From Pseudomonadota bacterium (GTDB taxonomy: Bacteria; Pseudomonadota; Gammaproteobacteria; Steroidobacterales; Steroidobacteraceae): a stretch of 64,000 nucleotides of DNA. Below are positions 35,056-45,242 of this stretch, piece by piece. The notes under the pieces were generated by a model, which was not told where the DNA came from, ran no database searches, and saw only the letters and a program-made list of their open reading frames with translations. The stretch is taken from positions 1 through 64,000 of the forward strand of contig JAFEDS010000031.1 in the NCBI GenBank assembly GCA_018241505.1, in the 5' to 3' direction. The stretch's first letter is position 1. The number at the start of each line of letters is the position of its first letter. A program made the position numbers and the translations under genes.

Positions 35056-35228
35056 CGAAAAACGACAAAACTGGACGGATCTCTCGACATTAGCAGTGCC
35101 CAGCCGCTTACACTGCCGCTTATATACAGAATAATGCTTGTAAAATATCTGATCAAAGTGATCATGGAAGCATGGAATAATCGATTTGCGGTTGTCGGGA
35201 TTGTGCAACGCACTCCAGGGGGTTTGTC

Positions 35229-36749
35229 ATGAGGGATAGGACAGCGTCCAGGCAGTTGGCCGCAACCATTGCGGGACTGTTAGCTTTCGGCGGTTACGCC
35301 GGCCACGCATGGGCGGATGAGCGTTCCGATCGGGACTTGCGGGACCAGGTCAAAGCCCTGCAGAAGCAGGTGGAAGAGCTAACGAAAAAGGTGAATGGCG
35401 GCCAGGGCGGCAGCGCGCAAGCGCCCAAAGCAGTGGCCGAACCGAGCCCGCCATCCAATGCCAAGGCGCCAGAGCCGGCTCCCAAAACGGCGGGACCGCC
35501 GCCCATTTCGTGGAACGGAATCACCTTCTACGGAACAATCGACATTGGGGTTGCCTACCTGACTCACGGCGCGCCCCTGAGCCCCAGCTACGCTCCGGGT
35601 CTGCCGTTTACGCTGCAGAGTTTCAGCAACCATCCCATCACCTCACTGGCCCCCAACGGGCTCAGTCAGTCGAAAGTCGGCATCTCCGGCGTCGAGCCGC
35701 TGGGAGTCGCCGACCTCAAGGGCATCTTCAAGCTCGAGACCGGCTTCAATCCGACTTCCGGACGTCTGGTCGATGGGCCCAAGTCACTGATTGAAAATAA
35801 TGGCCGCCCCAACAACCAACGTGTCACGGCCAGTGACTCGAGCCGCGCGGGCCAGGCATTCCAGGGCCCGGCCTATGTCGGTATCGCCTCCAACCTTCTA
35901 GGAATCCTGACATTCGGGCGGCAGAACTCGCTGATGGCCGATGACCTGCTCAAGTACGACCCGCAGTTGCAGGCCCAGGCATTCTCGCCGATCGCCTATT
36001 CGGGTACTTCCGGCGGTCTCGGTGATACCGAGGACAAGGCGTTGGATGACACGATCAAGTACACCTACGCGTACGGTCCGGCCCGCATTGCCGTGCTGTA
36101 TCAATTCGGTCAGCGCGGCACTGAGCCCGAGGGGGCCGAGTCCGTCGATGTAGGCGCCGACTACGCGGGGCTGTCAGTGGACGCCCTGTATGGCGAGGTG
36201 CGCGGCGCTGTCTCAGCCTCCTCTCTGACAGCCGCCCAGAATGCCGTGGCGCCCGGTACTCTGGCCGGTACGATTTCCGACAACACCGCGTATGCGCTCA
36301 TGGGCACCTACACCCGGCGGCCGCTCGAGATCTATGCCGGCTACGAGCACATGAAGTACGCCGACCCAAAAGACCCGCTTCCGGTCGGTACGGTGACCAT
36401 CGGCGGTTATGTGCTGAGCGTGGTCAACAACACGGCCTTCAAGATCAACAAGATTCTGGAATATAGCTGGACGGGTGCACGTTACGCGTTCAATCCGAAG
36501 TTCGACGTGACCGCGGCGTACTACCACTTCAAGCAGAACAGCTTCAACGCCAACCATTGCTCCAATACCAGCGCCACCTCCTGCTCGGGATTGTTCCACG
36601 ACGCCTCGCTCGTAGCCGATTACCGCTGGACGCGCCGATTCGACACCTACGGGGGCGTCAACTACTCCAGCGCCGCCGATGGGCTCGCCTCGGGCTTTCT
36701 CTTCAAAGTTGACTGGGCACCGATGCTCGGTGCCCGTTTCAACTTCTAG
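35229..36749 (+). CDS. General porin (Gram-negative porin family) with N-terminal coiled coil
   Basis: 506 residues. Signal peptide about 1-29 ([13 protein letters not shown]). A short coiled coil [20 protein letters not shown] (about 35-54) and a Pro/Ala linker follow. The barrel starts at about 95 with [17 protein letters not shown]. Porin blocks include [26 protein letters not shown] and [20 protein letters not shown]. The end, MLGARFNF, has the terminal phenylalanine used for outer-membrane insertion. The specificity is unknown. The stop overlaps that of dapD by four bases. Confidence 0.88.
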   Translation: MRDRTASRQLAATIAGLLAFGGYAGHAWADERSDRDLRDQVKALQKQVEELTKKVNGGQGGSAQAPKAVAEPSPPSNAKAPEPAPKTAGPPPISWNGITFYGTIDIGVAYLTHGAPLSPSYAPGLPFTLQSFSNHPITSLAPNGLSQSKVGISGVEPLGVADLKGIFKLETGFNPTSGRLVDGPKSLIENNGRPNNQRVTASDSSRAGQAFQGPAYVGIASNLLGILTFGRQNSLMADDLLKYDPQLQAQAFSPIAYSGTSGGLGDTEDKALDDTIKYTYAYGPARIAVLYQFGQRGTEPEGAESVDVGADYAGLSVDALYGEVRGAVSASSLTAAQNAVAPGTLAGTISDNTAYALMGTYTRRPLEIYAGYEHMKYADPKDPLPVGTVTIGGYVLSVVNNTAFKINKILEYSWTGARYAFNPKFDVTAAYYHFKQNSFNANHCSNTSATSCSGLFHDASLVADYRWTRRFDTYGGVNYSSAADGLASGFLFKVDWAPMLGARFNF

Positions 36750-37579
36750 TCGATTGCGCGCAGCAGGTCATTGATGGACGTCTTGGAGCGGGTCTGTGCA
36801 TCGACCCGCTTCACGATCACCGCACAGTAGAGCCCAACCTTGCCGTCCGCGGACGGCAAGGTCCCCGGCACGACCACCGAGCCGGCCGGGACGCGGCCCT
36901 GGAGGATCTTGCCGGTGGTGCGGTCGTAAATGCGTGTGCTTTGGCCGATGTACACGCCCATGGATATGACCGAGCCTGCTTCCACAACCACGCCTTCGAC
37001 AACTTCCGAGCGGGCGCCGATGAAGCAGTCGTCTTCGATGATGGTGGGGCTCGCTTGCAGCGGTTCCAGAACACCGCCAATACCAACACCCCCTGACAGA
37101 TGCACGTTACGTCCGATCTGCGCGCACGATCCCACGGTCGCCCAGGTATCCACCATGGTGCCGGAACCTACATGGGCGCCGATGTTGACGTAGCTCGGCA
37201 TCAGCACAACGTTCGGGGCGATGTAAGAGCCTTTCCTGACCACGGCGTGCGGCACGACACGCGCGCCGCCAGCTTTGAAATCGGCATCGGAGCTCGCGGC
37301 GTACTTCAGCGGAACTTTGTCGTAGAAGCGGGTAAAGCCGGACTCCATGACGACGTTGTCGTGCGAGCGGAAGTACAGCAGCACCGCCTTTTTCAGCCAC
37401 TCATTGACCACCCAGCGGCCGTCCTTCGGCTCCGCGACGCGCGCGCGCCCACTGTCCAACAGCTCGATGCACTCGTCGATGGCCGCTCCCAGATCGGCGG
37501 ACAGGTTTCTGGGAGTCAGCTCGGCCCGGCGCTCGAATGCGGCGTCAATGAGGGATTGGAGCCTGGCACTGTCGGTCAT
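36746..37579 (-). CDS. dapD: 2,3,4,5-tetrahydropyridine-2,6-dicarboxylate N-succinyltransferase DapD
   Basis: Succinyl-CoA-dependent step of diaminopimelate synthesis. 277 residues. The helical N-terminal domain is followed by a left-handed beta-helix of hexapeptide repeats ([46 protein letters not shown] from about 123). [18 protein letters not shown] is a family block. It lies two bases after dapC, its next enzyme, and shares a unit with glnD. Confidence 0.96.
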   Translation of the reverse strand: MTDSARLQSLIDAAFERRAELTPRNLSADLGAAIDECIELLDSGRARVAEPKDGRWVVNEWLKKAVLLYFRSHDNVVMESGFTRFYDKVPLKYAASSDADFKAGGARVVPHAVVRKGSYIAPNVVLMPSYVNIGAHVGSGTMVDTWATVGSCAQIGRNVHLSGGVGIGGVLEPLQASPTIIEDDCFIGARSEVVEGVVVEAGSVISMGVYIGQSTRIYDRTTGKILQGRVPAGSVVVPGTLPSADGKVGLYCAVIVKRVDAQTRSKTSINDLLRAID

Positions 37580-37581
37580 GT

Positions 37582-38766
37582 TTATCCTTTGATGAGGGAG
37601 CGGATGCGTTCGGCGGCATCGACACAGCTTGCAACGGTCGGAACCAGTGAAATCCGGACGCGGCCCGCACCGGGATTGACACCCGCCGCGGCCCGCGCGA
37701 GGTAACTGCCCGGCAGAACGGTTACATTCTGTTGAGCAAACAAATCGCGTGTGAATTTCTCATCATCGCCGCGCACATCCGTCCACAGGTAAAACCCGCC
37801 CTGTGGACGCTCGACGTCCAGCACATCGGACAGTATCGGAATCACCTTGTCGTATTTCTCCTGGTACAGGCGGCGGTTCGCAACCACGTGCGTATCCTCG
37901 TCCCAGGCCGCGATACTCGCGAGTTGAGTCGGCACCGACATCGCGCTGCCGTGATAGGTTCGATACAGCAGGTACTTCGCCATGACCTGCGCATCGCCCG
38001 CGACAAAACCCGAACGCAGGCCCGGGACGCTGGAGCGCTTGGACAGGCTGTGAAACACCACGCAGCGCTGGAACCGGTCGTGGCCGGCCGCCAGCGCCGC
38101 CTGCAGGAGCCCGGGAGGCCGGGCGGCCTCATCGGGATACAACTCGGAATAACATTCATCCGCGGCAATGACGAAATTCCAACGTTCCGCCAGGGCGAGG
38201 GCCTGGCGCAAAAATTCCAGTGACAACACCGCGCCGCTCGGGTTGCCTGGACTGCACAGAAACAACACCTGGCAGCGGCGCCAGACATCGTCGGCGACGG
38301 CGGCGAGGTCTGGAACGTAACCCGTCGCGGCGGTTGTATTGAGAAAACAGGGCGCGGCACCCGCCAGCAGGGCGGCGCCTTCGTAGATCTGATAAAACGG
38401 GTTCGGCATGGCCACAATCGGGTTGTTGCGATCGTCTACCACCGCCTGAACGAATGCGAACAGCGCTTCGCGGGTGCCATTCACAGGCAACACCATCGTG
38501 TCCGGATCTACGTCGACTGCGAACCGGCGTTGCAGCCAGCCGGCGGCCGATGCACGAAACTCCGGCATTCCGGCGGTCGCCGGATAGCTGCCGAGGCGGT
38601 GCAGATTCTGCCTGAGCGCCTCCAGCACAAACGCCGGAGGGGTGTGCTGGGGCTCGCCGATCGACATGGCGATGTGCTGCAAATGGGCGGGCGGTGTGAC
38701 GCCCGCCTTCAGGCGCGCAAGACGTTCGAATGGATAGGCGTGTAGCCGGTCGAGCCGCGGATTCAT
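37582..38766 (-). CDS. dapC: Succinyldiaminopimelate transaminase DapC
   Basis: PLP-dependent class I aminotransferase, 394 residues. The N-terminus [19 protein letters not shown] is characteristic of proteobacterial Dap[29 protein letters not shown] (Asn/Pro binding site), [13 protein letters not shown] (Asp for the pyridine N), and [20 protein letters not shown] with the Schiff-base lysine at about 244. It makes N-succinyl-LL-diaminopimelate between DapD and DapE. It is three bases from glnD. Confidence 0.95.
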   Translation of the reverse strand: MNPRLDRLHAYPFERLARLKAGVTPPAHLQHIAMSIGEPQHTPPAFVLEALRQNLHRLGSYPATAGMPEFRASAAGWLQRRFAVDVDPDTMVLPVNGTREALFAFVQAVVDDRNNPIVAMPNPFYQIYEGAALLAGAAPCFLNTTAATGYVPDLAAVADDVWRRCQVLFLCSPGNPSGAVLSLEFLRQALALAERWNFVIAADECYSELYPDEAARPPGLLQAALAAGHDRFQRCVVFHSLSKRSSVPGLRSGFVAGDAQVMAKYLLYRTYHGSAMSVPTQLASIAAWDEDTHVVANRRLYQEKYDKVIPILSDVLDVERPQGGFYLWTDVRGDDEKFTRDLFAQQNVTVLPGSYLARAAAGVNPGAGRVRISLVPTVASCVDAAERIRSLIKG

Positions 38767-38769
38767 GGT

Positions 38770-41469
38770 TCAGGCGGCTCGCCGCCGATCCAGGGCCTGC
38801 ATCAGCTTTTCGCGCAGAGTCTGCGCCGCCTCCGCTGTGAGTGGACGCTGCTCGAAGTCGGTAATGTAGAAAACGTCCTCGGCGCGTTCACCGACGGTCA
38901 TGATCTTCGCATCGTGCAATTGCAGGTGTTGCTCCATCAGCACTTTGCCGATGTCACTCAAGAGGCCCGGCCGGTCGCCGGCCGTGAGCTCCAGCACGGA
39001 ACGACGGTTGCGGTCGTCCACGTTCAATTGAATCTGGGTCGGGGTATTGAACATCCGGGCCTGCCGTGGCGCGCGCCGCGAGACCGCGAATGGGGTGTCT
39101 TCCGGCCGTTGCAGTGAGCGCCAGATGGCGTGTTCGATTTCGCTCTTACGGTCGTGGTCGCTGATGGGCGCGCCGTCGTCCTCCAGCACGTGGTACAGAT
39201 CGAGGCTGAAGCCATCTTCGGTTGGCGTAATGCGCGCATCGACGATGTTCAGGCCCAATTGGTCGAGAACCGCTGTGGTACGGGCAAATCCGTGCCGGCT
39301 GGGGCGCGCGAATATCAACACGGAAGTGGTCCCTCGCACGCCACGCGCATCGAGCGCCACGAGCGGCTCATCGGAGCCCACGTCGCGCTCGGTCAGCAAT
39401 CGAGTGTGCAACGCAACTTCATCCGGCGTGTGCCGCAGGAAGTAGGGCGCACCAAAGCGGGCCCACGCCTGCACCACTTCGGCGTCGGAAATCCCGTGCT
39501 CGGTCAACAACCGGCGCGCGGCCTCCTGCGTCTCCCGTACCAGTTGTTCCTGGTCGATCGGGCTCTCCAGGCCACGGCGCAAAGCGCGTTTGACGCGGTC
39601 ATAGAACTCGTGGAACAGCGAGGCTTTCCAGGAATTCCACAGCTTCGGGTTGGTCCCGCGCACATCGGCGCAAGTCAATACATACAGATAGTCGAGATGC
39701 GTTTCGTCGCCGACCTTGCGCGCGAAGGCGTTGATGACCTGCGGATCGGCGATGTCCTGCTTCTGAGCCGTGATCGACAGCTCCAGGTGATTGCGTACCA
39801 GCCACGCAACGAGCCGCGCATCGTACGGCGACAGGCCCTGCTCCAGGCAGAAGGCCTCTGCATCCACGGCTCCCAATTCGGAGTGATCGCCGCCGCGGCC
39901 CTTGGCGATGTCATGGAAGAGGGCGGCCAGATAGACGATCTCGGTACGCGGCAGCGACTGCATGATCCGCGATGCCGCCGGCAATTCGTGGTCATAACGG
40001 TGGATCGCGAACCGGCGCAAGTTGCTTACAACAAACAACGTGTGCGCATCGACCGTGTACGCATGAAACAAGTCGTATTGCATGCGCCCGACGATGCGCC
40101 CGAACGCAGGAATGTATCGGCCCAACACGCCGTAGGTGTTCATTCGACGCAACTCGTGCGTCACACCTACGGGTGCACGCACGATCTCCAGGAACAGGCG
40201 GTGGTTGCGCGGATTCTGCCGGAACTCCTCGTCTATGAGCCACAGGTTGCGCGCGACCGCGCGCATGGTCGAGGCGCGCACTCCGTTGATGTCGGGATTC
40301 TGCTGCAGCAGAACAAACATCTCGAGAATGGCCGACGGCGTGCGCGCAAACACATCGCCGCTGACCGCCTCTAGCGAGCCGTTGCGCACCTGGAAGCGCG
40401 CATTCAGCGGCCGCGGCGGTTCGCTTTCGCTGAGAATGGCCTCGCGAAACAACTGCAGCAACAGCTCGTTCAGCAGGCTGACATCCATGACGGTACGGTA
40501 GTACCGCTGCATGAATTGCTCGACCGCCAGCGTGTAGGAGGCATCCTCGTAACCGAACGACTGCGCGAGCCGGATCTGGTGATCGAACAGCAGGCGGTCT
40601 TCGCGCCGGCCCGTGGCAATGTGCAGCGCGAACCGCACTTTCCACAGGAAGGCCTGTGCCTGCTTGAGGCGGCGCAGCTCCGCAACCGAGAGAAAGCCGC
40701 GGGTGGCGAGCCCATCGAGTGTGTCGGAGCTGAAATAGCGCTTGGCGACCCAGGCAATGGTTTGAATGTCGCGCAGCCCGCCCGGTCCCGTTTTGACATT
40801 GGGCTCGAGGTTGTAGGCGGTGTCGTTGGCCTTGGTGTGCCGCTCCGCCTGTTCGCGCACCTTGGCATCAAAAAACTCCTTGACCGGCCAGAGGTGCTGC
40901 GGAGAGAGCGCTTCGCGCATTCGCTCAACCAGCAGCGAGCTTCCTGCGAGCTGCCGTGCCTCCAGGAGCGTCGTCATGACGCTGACATCGGCGCTGCTTT
41001 CCTGAACGCACTCTTCAACTGTACGGACGCTGTGGCCGACTTCGAGGCCGATGTCCCAAAAGAAAGTGACGAGCCGCTCCAGCTTTCCGCGGCCTTCGGC
41101 ATCGGGCGGCTCAGGCACCAACACCATGATGTCGATGTCAGAGCACGGATGTAGCTCGCCGCGCCCATAACCACCCACTGCGACGAGGGCCCAGGTCCCG
41201 ACATCGGTGAGATGCTGAGTGCGCCAGGCTTCGCGCAGCACGACATCAATCACCGCCGCCCGCGCATGAACCAGCTCTTCAATGGGGTCTTCCGCCAGGA
41301 AACGGGCTTTCAGCTCTTCGTGTGCCTGGCGCAGATAATCGCGATACGCGGCGGGAGAGCCGTTCGCTTCCGCCAGCAGGGCAGGCAGTCGATTCAGCAA
41401 TGGCCACGGGGCGCTACGCGTCGGTAGCGGCAGCGGCTCTTCCAGGATGTCGATGTCACCGACCGGCAT
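38770..41469 (-). CDS. glnD: Bifunctional uridylyltransferase/uridylyl-removing enzyme GlnD
   Basis: Main nitrogen sensor: uridylylates PII (GlnB/GlnK) at low glutamine and removes UMP at high glutamine. 899 residues. The nucleotidyltransferase domain has GGYGRGELHPCSDIDIMVL at about 98-116, the HD hydrolase domain has ALFHDIAKGRGGDHSELG at about 515-532, and two ACT domains occupy about 710-895 (ends with ITDFEQRPLTAEAAQTLREKL). All catalytic blocks are intact. It stands between dapC and map, as in Pseudomonas and Xanthomonas. Confidence 0.97.
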   Translation of the reverse strand: MPVGDIDILEEPLPLPTRSAPWPLLNRLPALLAEANGSPAAYRDYLRQAHEELKARFLAEDPIEELVHARAAVIDVVLREAWRTQHLTDVGTWALVAVGGYGRGELHPCSDIDIMVLVPEPPDAEGRGKLERLVTFFWDIGLEVGHSVRTVEECVQESSADVSVMTTLLEARQLAGSSLLVERMREALSPQHLWPVKEFFDAKVREQAERHTKANDTAYNLEPNVKTGPGGLRDIQTIAWVAKRYFSSDTLDGLATRGFLSVAELRRLKQAQAFLWKVRFALHIATGRREDRLLFDHQIRLAQSFGYEDASYTLAVEQFMQRYYRTVMDVSLLNELLLQLFREAILSESEPPRPLNARFQVRNGSLEAVSGDVFARTPSAILEMFVLLQQNPDINGVRASTMRAVARNLWLIDEEFRQNPRNHRLFLEIVRAPVGVTHELRRMNTYGVLGRYIPAFGRIVGRMQYDLFHAYTVDAHTLFVVSNLRRFAIHRYDHELPAASRIMQSLPRTEIVYLAALFHDIAKGRGGDHSELGAVDAEAFCLEQGLSPYDARLVAWLVRNHLELSITAQKQDIADPQVINAFARKVGDETHLDYLYVLTCADVRGTNPKLWNSWKASLFHEFYDRVKRALRRGLESPIDQEQLVRETQEAARRLLTEHGISDAEVVQAWARFGAPYFLRHTPDEVALHTRLLTERDVGSDEPLVALDARGVRGTTSVLIFARPSRHGFARTTAVLDQLGLNIVDARITPTEDGFSLDLYHVLEDDGAPISDHDRKSEIEHAIWRSLQRPEDTPFAVSRRAPRQARMFNTPTQIQLNVDDRNRRSVLELTAGDRPGLLSDIGKVLMEQHLQLHDAKIMTVGERAEDVFYITDFEQRPLTAEAAQTLREKLMQALDRRRAA

Positions 41470-41510
41470 GGGCCCATTATGCCGTGCCGGGCGCGCTGGT
41501 GCTGGGTGCG

Positions 41511-42278
41511 TTAGTGCTTGCCCGCTGCACCAAGAGTGAGCACTTCAACACCTGTATCAGTAACGAGCACTGTGTGCTCCCACTGCGCAGATAATGAGTG
41601 ATCCTTCGTGATCACCGTCCAGCCGTCCGGCAGCAAGCGCACATGCCGCTTGCCCGCATTCACCATGGGCTCCACTGTAAAAGTCATGCCCTTTTTCAGC
41701 TCGAAGCCCGTGCCCGGCTCGCCGTAATGGAGGACCTGCGGGTCCTCGTGATACACGCGACCGATGCCGTGACCGCAGTATTCGCGCACTACCGAGTAGT
41801 TGCGCTCTTCCACAAACGCCTGGATGGCGTGGCCGATGTCACCTAGGCGGGTGCCGGGCTTCACGGTTTCGATCCCGCGCCACATTGCTTCAAAACAGGT
41901 TTCGGCCAGCCGCTGCGCATGTGTTGGCGGCTTGCCGACGAAATACATCCGGCTGGTATCGCCGTGAAAGCCATCGCGGATCACCGTCACGTCAATGTTG
42001 ACGATGTCGCCGGCCTTGAGGCGCTTGTCATTCGGAATTCCGTGACACACCACGTGATTCACCGAAGTACAGATGGTCTTCGGGAAGCCGCGATAATTGA
42101 GATTGGCGGGAATGGAGCGCTGCACATCGACAATGTAGTCGTGGCAGATCTTGTCGAGCTCTTCGGTGGTCACTCCCGGCACCACGTGCTCGCCGATCAT
42201 GTCCAGCACTTGCGCGGCCAGGCGCCCGGCCACACGCATTTTTTCCTGCTCTTCAGGGGTCTTGATGGTCACATGCAT
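41511..42278 (-). CDS. map: Methionine aminopeptidase, type I
   Basis: Removes the initiator methionine. 255 residues from ATG 42278 (MHVTIKTPEEQEKMRVAGR). An in-frame ATG at 42365 would add 29 residues unlike the family. Metal ligands are seen in NIDVTVIRDGFHGDTSRM (two Asp), the His in GHGIGRVYHEDP, and Glu in FTVEPM and the C-terminal WEHTVLVTDTGVEVLT. It is divergent from rpsB, with 216 bp between the two start codons. That gap holds the rpsB promoter. Confidence 0.96.
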   Translation of the reverse strand: MHVTIKTPEEQEKMRVAGRLAAQVLDMIGEHVVPGVTTEELDKICHDYIVDVQRSIPANLNYRGFPKTICTSVNHVVCHGIPNDKRLKAGDIVNIDVTVIRDGFHGDTSRMYFVGKPPTHAQRLAETCFEAMWRGIETVKPGTRLGDIGHAIQAFVEERNYSVVREYCGHGIGRVYHEDPQVLHYGEPGTGFELKKGMTFTVEPMVNAGKRHVRLLPDGWTVITKDHSLSAQWEHTVLVTDTGVEVLTLGAAGKH

Positions 42279-42317
42279 AGATTCAGTGGGAGTCTTCCGG
42301 TAGGCGCGCGTAAGGCA

Positions 42318-42346
42318 TTGTTCAGACTCGACCGACATGCTATAAA
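42318..42346 (+). promoter_or_regulatory. Sigma-70 promoter of rpsB-tsf
   Basis: -35 TTGTTC (42318-42323), exactly 17 bp, -10 TATAAA (42341-42346). A GC-rich start region (GCGCGGCC) follows, as is common in stringently controlled ribosomal promoters. Transcription from about 42353 would give a leader of about 140 bases before rpsB, long enough for an S2-binding structure. Confidence 0.75.
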
Positions 42347-42494
42347 GCGCGGCCTTTTTTGGCAACGCAACCCCACACGCGCATCAAATAAACCGAGTAG
42401 CTGGGTGCCTTGGACGTAAATGGAGCCGTAAAGCTTCTGCGTCAAGGGTGGCTACCGGGATGTGCGGAGGCCCAACCCAAACTGGAGAATTCAT

Positions 42495-43517
42495 ATGCCC
42501 GGCGTGTCAATGCGACAGATGCTGGAAGCGGGCGTCCATTTCGGACATCAGACCCGCTTCTGGAACCCGAAGATGGCCCAATTCATCTTTGGCGAACGCA
42601 ACAAGATCCACATCATCAATCTCGAGAAGACGCAGCCCCTGTATTCCGAGGCCGCGAACTTCGTCAAAAGCGTGGTGGCCGACGGCGGCACCGTGCTTTT
42701 CGTGGGCACTAAACGTTCTGCCCGCGAAGCCGTGCAGCGCGAAGCTGCGCGCTCCGGCCAGCCGTTTGTGAACCAGCGCTGGCTGGGCGGCATGCTCACC
42801 AACTTCAAGACCATCCGCCAGTCCATCAAGCGGCTGGCCGAAATCACCGAGCTTGCCTCCTCGGGCGCGCTGGACAAGCGCGGCAAGAAGGAAGCGACGC
42901 AGTTGCGCCGCGAAATGGACAAGCTCGAGCGCAGTCTCGGCGGCATCAAGGACATGGAATCCCTGCCGGATGCCATGTTCGTTATCGACGTGGGCCACGA
43001 GAAGATTGCCATTCACGAGGCGAAGAAGCTCGGTATCCCGGTCGTCGCGATTGTGGATACCAATTGCTCTCCGGACGGAATCGACTACGTCATTCCGGGT
43101 AACGACGACGCGATGCGCGCTGTTCAGTTGTATACAACGGGCATGGCGGATGCTGTCATCGAGGGCAAGGAATCGGTGCCGGCCGCGCCTGTGGGCGAGG
43201 ACGAGTTCGTAGAGCTCGATGAAGCTGGCAATCCGCGCAAGAAGGCCGCCAAGGGCGGTCGTCCGCGTCCCGCTGCCAACGTCCGGAAGAAAGCTCCGGC
43301 ACGCGGCCGCAGGCCGGGTGCTCCGGCGCCGGTGGCGGATGAGACCGGTGAGGTCCAGGAGTCGGGTATCGCCGAAGACTTGGACAGCGAGGACCCGGCG
43401 CTGGTGGCGGCTGCGGTCGGCCTCCAGCCGGCGCCTGCCGCTCCGACGGATCGCCGGCCCGCCGGCGGTCAGCGACGCGGTGGCAGAGGCGGTGGTCGCT
43501 CTGGCGGTCGCGAGTAA
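42495..43517 (+). CDS. rpsB: 30S ribosomal protein S2 with a long basic C-terminal tail
   Basis: Small-subunit protein S2. ATG 42495 with GGAG at 42484 gives [27 protein letters not shown], the standard start. The normal S2 body ends near residue 225 ([26 protein letters not shown]). The protein has 340 residues against about 240-250 in most bacteria. The extra part of about 110 residues is Lys/Arg/Ala/Pro-rich, contains an acidic patch ([20 protein letters not shown]) and ends in an RGG-type motif ([14 protein letters not shown]). The tail is probably disordered and may contact rRNA or mRNA. tsf follows after 12 bp. Confidence 0.96.
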   Translation: MPGVSMRQMLEAGVHFGHQTRFWNPKMAQFIFGERNKIHIINLEKTQPLYSEAANFVKSVVADGGTVLFVGTKRSAREAVQREAARSGQPFVNQRWLGGMLTNFKTIRQSIKRLAEITELASSGALDKRGKKEATQLRREMDKLERSLGGIKDMESLPDAMFVIDVGHEKIAIHEAKKLGIPVVAIVDTNCSPDGIDYVIPGNDDAMRAVQLYTTGMADAVIEGKESVPAAPVGEDEFVELDEAGNPRKKAAKGGRPRPAANVRKKAPARGRRPGAPAPVADETGEVQESGIAEDLDSEDPALVAAAVGLQPAPAAPTDRRPAGGQRRGGRGGGRSGGRE

Positions 43518-43529
43518 AGGATCTTTTTT

Positions 43530-44414
43530 ATGACTATTACTGCAGATGCGGTCAAGCAGCTCCGCGAGCGTACCGGCGCGGGCATGATGGAATGCAAGAA
43601 AGCCCTGGTGGAAACCAAGGGCGACCTGGACGCCGCTGCCGAGCTGATGCGCAAGCAAGGGCTCGCCAAGGCCGACAAGAAGGCCGCCCGTGTTGCCGCG
43701 GAAGGCGTCATTGTGGTGGAGAAGTCGGCCGATGGCCGCAAGGCCGCCATGGTGGAAATCAACTGCGAGACCGATTTCGTGGCTCGCGAGCAGGACTTCC
43801 GTGGCTTTGCGCAGGCCGTGGCCGCCAAGGCCCTGGCAACCGGCTCGGGAACGCTGGAGTCGCTGCTGGCCGGCAAGTTGGATAGCGGAGAGACGATCGA
43901 CGAGCGCCGCCGTGCGCTGGTCGCGAAGATCGGTGAAAACATCAGCGTTCGCCGCTACACCGTGCTCACTTCCGAGGGTGGCCTCGGTGCGTATGTGCAC
44001 GGAACGCGCATTGGCGCGCTGGTTGCGGTGAAGGGTGGCGATGCCACGCTCGCGCATGATCTGGCCATGCATGTGGCGGCCAGCAATCCGAAGTACCGCA
44101 CCATGGCCGATGTTCCGGCCGAGGTGGTTGCCAAGGAGCGCGAGATCCTCACGGAGCAGGCTCAGGGCGAGGGCAAGCCGCCGGAGATCGTTGCCAAGAT
44201 GGTCGAGGGCCGTCTGCGCAAGTCTCTGGGCGAGATTACGCTGCTCGGACAGCCGTTCGTGAAGGACCCCGACCAGACGATTGAAAAGCTCATCAAGAGC
44301 GCCAAGGCGGAAGTCGTGGCGTTCGAGCGTTACGAGGTCGGTGCCGGCATCGAGAAGAAGCAGGACGACTTCGTGGCTGAGGTGATGGCACAGGTGAAGG
44401 GAGCAACCCACTAA
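43530..44414 (+). CDS. tsf: Elongation factor Ts
   Basis: Nucleotide exchange factor for EF-Tu, 294 residues. N-terminal UBA-like domain with [22 protein letters not shown], core motif [13 protein letters not shown] at about 79-91, and dimerisation domain with [23 protein letters not shown]. It is co-transcribed with rpsB and followed by a strong terminator at 44437. Confidence 0.97.
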   Translation: MTITADAVKQLRERTGAGMMECKKALVETKGDLDAAAELMRKQGLAKADKKAARVAAEGVIVVEKSADGRKAAMVEINCETDFVAREQDFRGFAQAVAAKALATGSGTLESLLAGKLDSGETIDERRRALVAKIGENISVRRYTVLTSEGGLGAYVHGTRIGALVAVKGGDATLAHDLAMHVAASNPKYRTMADVPAEVVAKEREILTEQAQGEGKPPEIVAKMVEGRLRKSLGEITLLGQPFVKDPDQTIEKLIKSAKAEVVAFERYEVGAGIEKKQDDFVAEVMAQVKGATH

Positions 44415-44436
44415 GGGTTTGCGGACTCTCACGAAG

Positions 44437-44462
44437 AACCCCGCCTCGCGCGGGGTTTTTTT
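44437..44462 (+). terminator. Rho-independent terminator after tsf
   Basis: AACCCCGC (44437-44444), loop CTCGC, GCGGGGTT (44450-44457), then a run of T to 44462. The perfect eight-base-pair stem and T-tail make this the best intrinsic terminator in the window. Some read-through into pyrH is usual in this gene order, since pyrH starts 22 bp later. Confidence 0.9.
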
Positions 44463-44484
44463 CAAGGCAACACTGGGGCGCTGA

Positions 44485-45213
44485 ATGAACGAACCTGCAA
44501 AACCGCGCTTTTCGCGCATTCTGGTGAAGCTGTCGGGTGAGGCGCTGCTCGGCTCCGTCGAGTATGGCGTCGATCCGGTCGTGCTCAAGCGTATCGCCGG
44601 CGAGCTTCAGGAAATTGTGCAGATGGGCGTGCAGACCGCCGTCGTCATCGGGGGTGGCAACATCTTCCGCGGTGCCGGCCTGGCTCGCGCCGGCATGGAT
44701 CGCGTCGCCGCGGATCACATGGGCATGCTCGCCACTGTCATGAATTCCCTCGCCATGCAGGACGCGCTCGAAGCGTTGGGCATGTATGCGCGCGTCATGT
44801 CGGCGATCAGGATCAATGAGGTCTGCGAGGACTACATCCGCCGCCGCGCCGTCCGGCACCTCGAGAAGGGGCGGGTGGTCATTTTCGCGGCGGGCACCGG
44901 CAATCCGTTTTTCACGACGGACACGGCGGCATCGTTGCGTGCGATCGAAATCAACGCCGATGTGCTGCTCAAGGCGACGAAGGTCAATGGCGTGTATTCC
45001 GACGATCCGGTGCGGAACGCCGCCGCCGTTCGTTACTCCACCTTGACATTCGACAAGGTCCTCACGGACAAGTTGAATGTGATGGATGCGACCGCCATTG
45101 TCATGTGTCGTGACAACCGCTTGCCTTTGCGGGTGTTCAATCTCAACAATTCGGGCGACCTGACCCGCATCGTGAAGGGCGAGGATGTCGGGACGTTGGT
45201 AACGAACGAATAG
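44485..45213 (+). CDS. pyrH: Uridylate kinase (UMP kinase)
   Basis: Phosphorylates UMP to UDP. Hexameric amino-acid-kinase fold, 242 residues. Motifs: [13 protein letters not shown] (Gly-rich, lysine), [50 protein letters not shown] and [15 protein letters not shown]. All are typical. It lies between tsf and frr as in most proteobacteria. Confidence 0.97.
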   Translation: MNEPAKPRFSRILVKLSGEALLGSVEYGVDPVVLKRIAGELQEIVQMGVQTAVVIGGGNIFRGAGLARAGMDRVAADHMGMLATVMNSLAMQDALEALGMYARVMSAIRINEVCEDYIRRRAVRHLEKGRVVIFAAGTGNPFFTTDTAASLRAIEINADVLLKATKVNGVYSDDPVRNAAAVRYSTLTFDKVLTDKLNVMDATAIVMCRDNRLPLRVFNLNNSGDLTRIVKGEDVGTLVTNE

Positions 45214-45242
45214 ACGACAGTTTTTTCCAGGAGAGCGAACCT

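Noticed and set aside
42507-44588. Long open frame (about 690 codons) on the minus strand across rpsB, tsf and part of pyrH
   Set aside because: Antisense to three conserved genes. Its translation is low-complexity (His, Arg, Leu, Gly) with no recognisable motif. Long antisense frames are expected in GC-rich genes with strong third-base GC.
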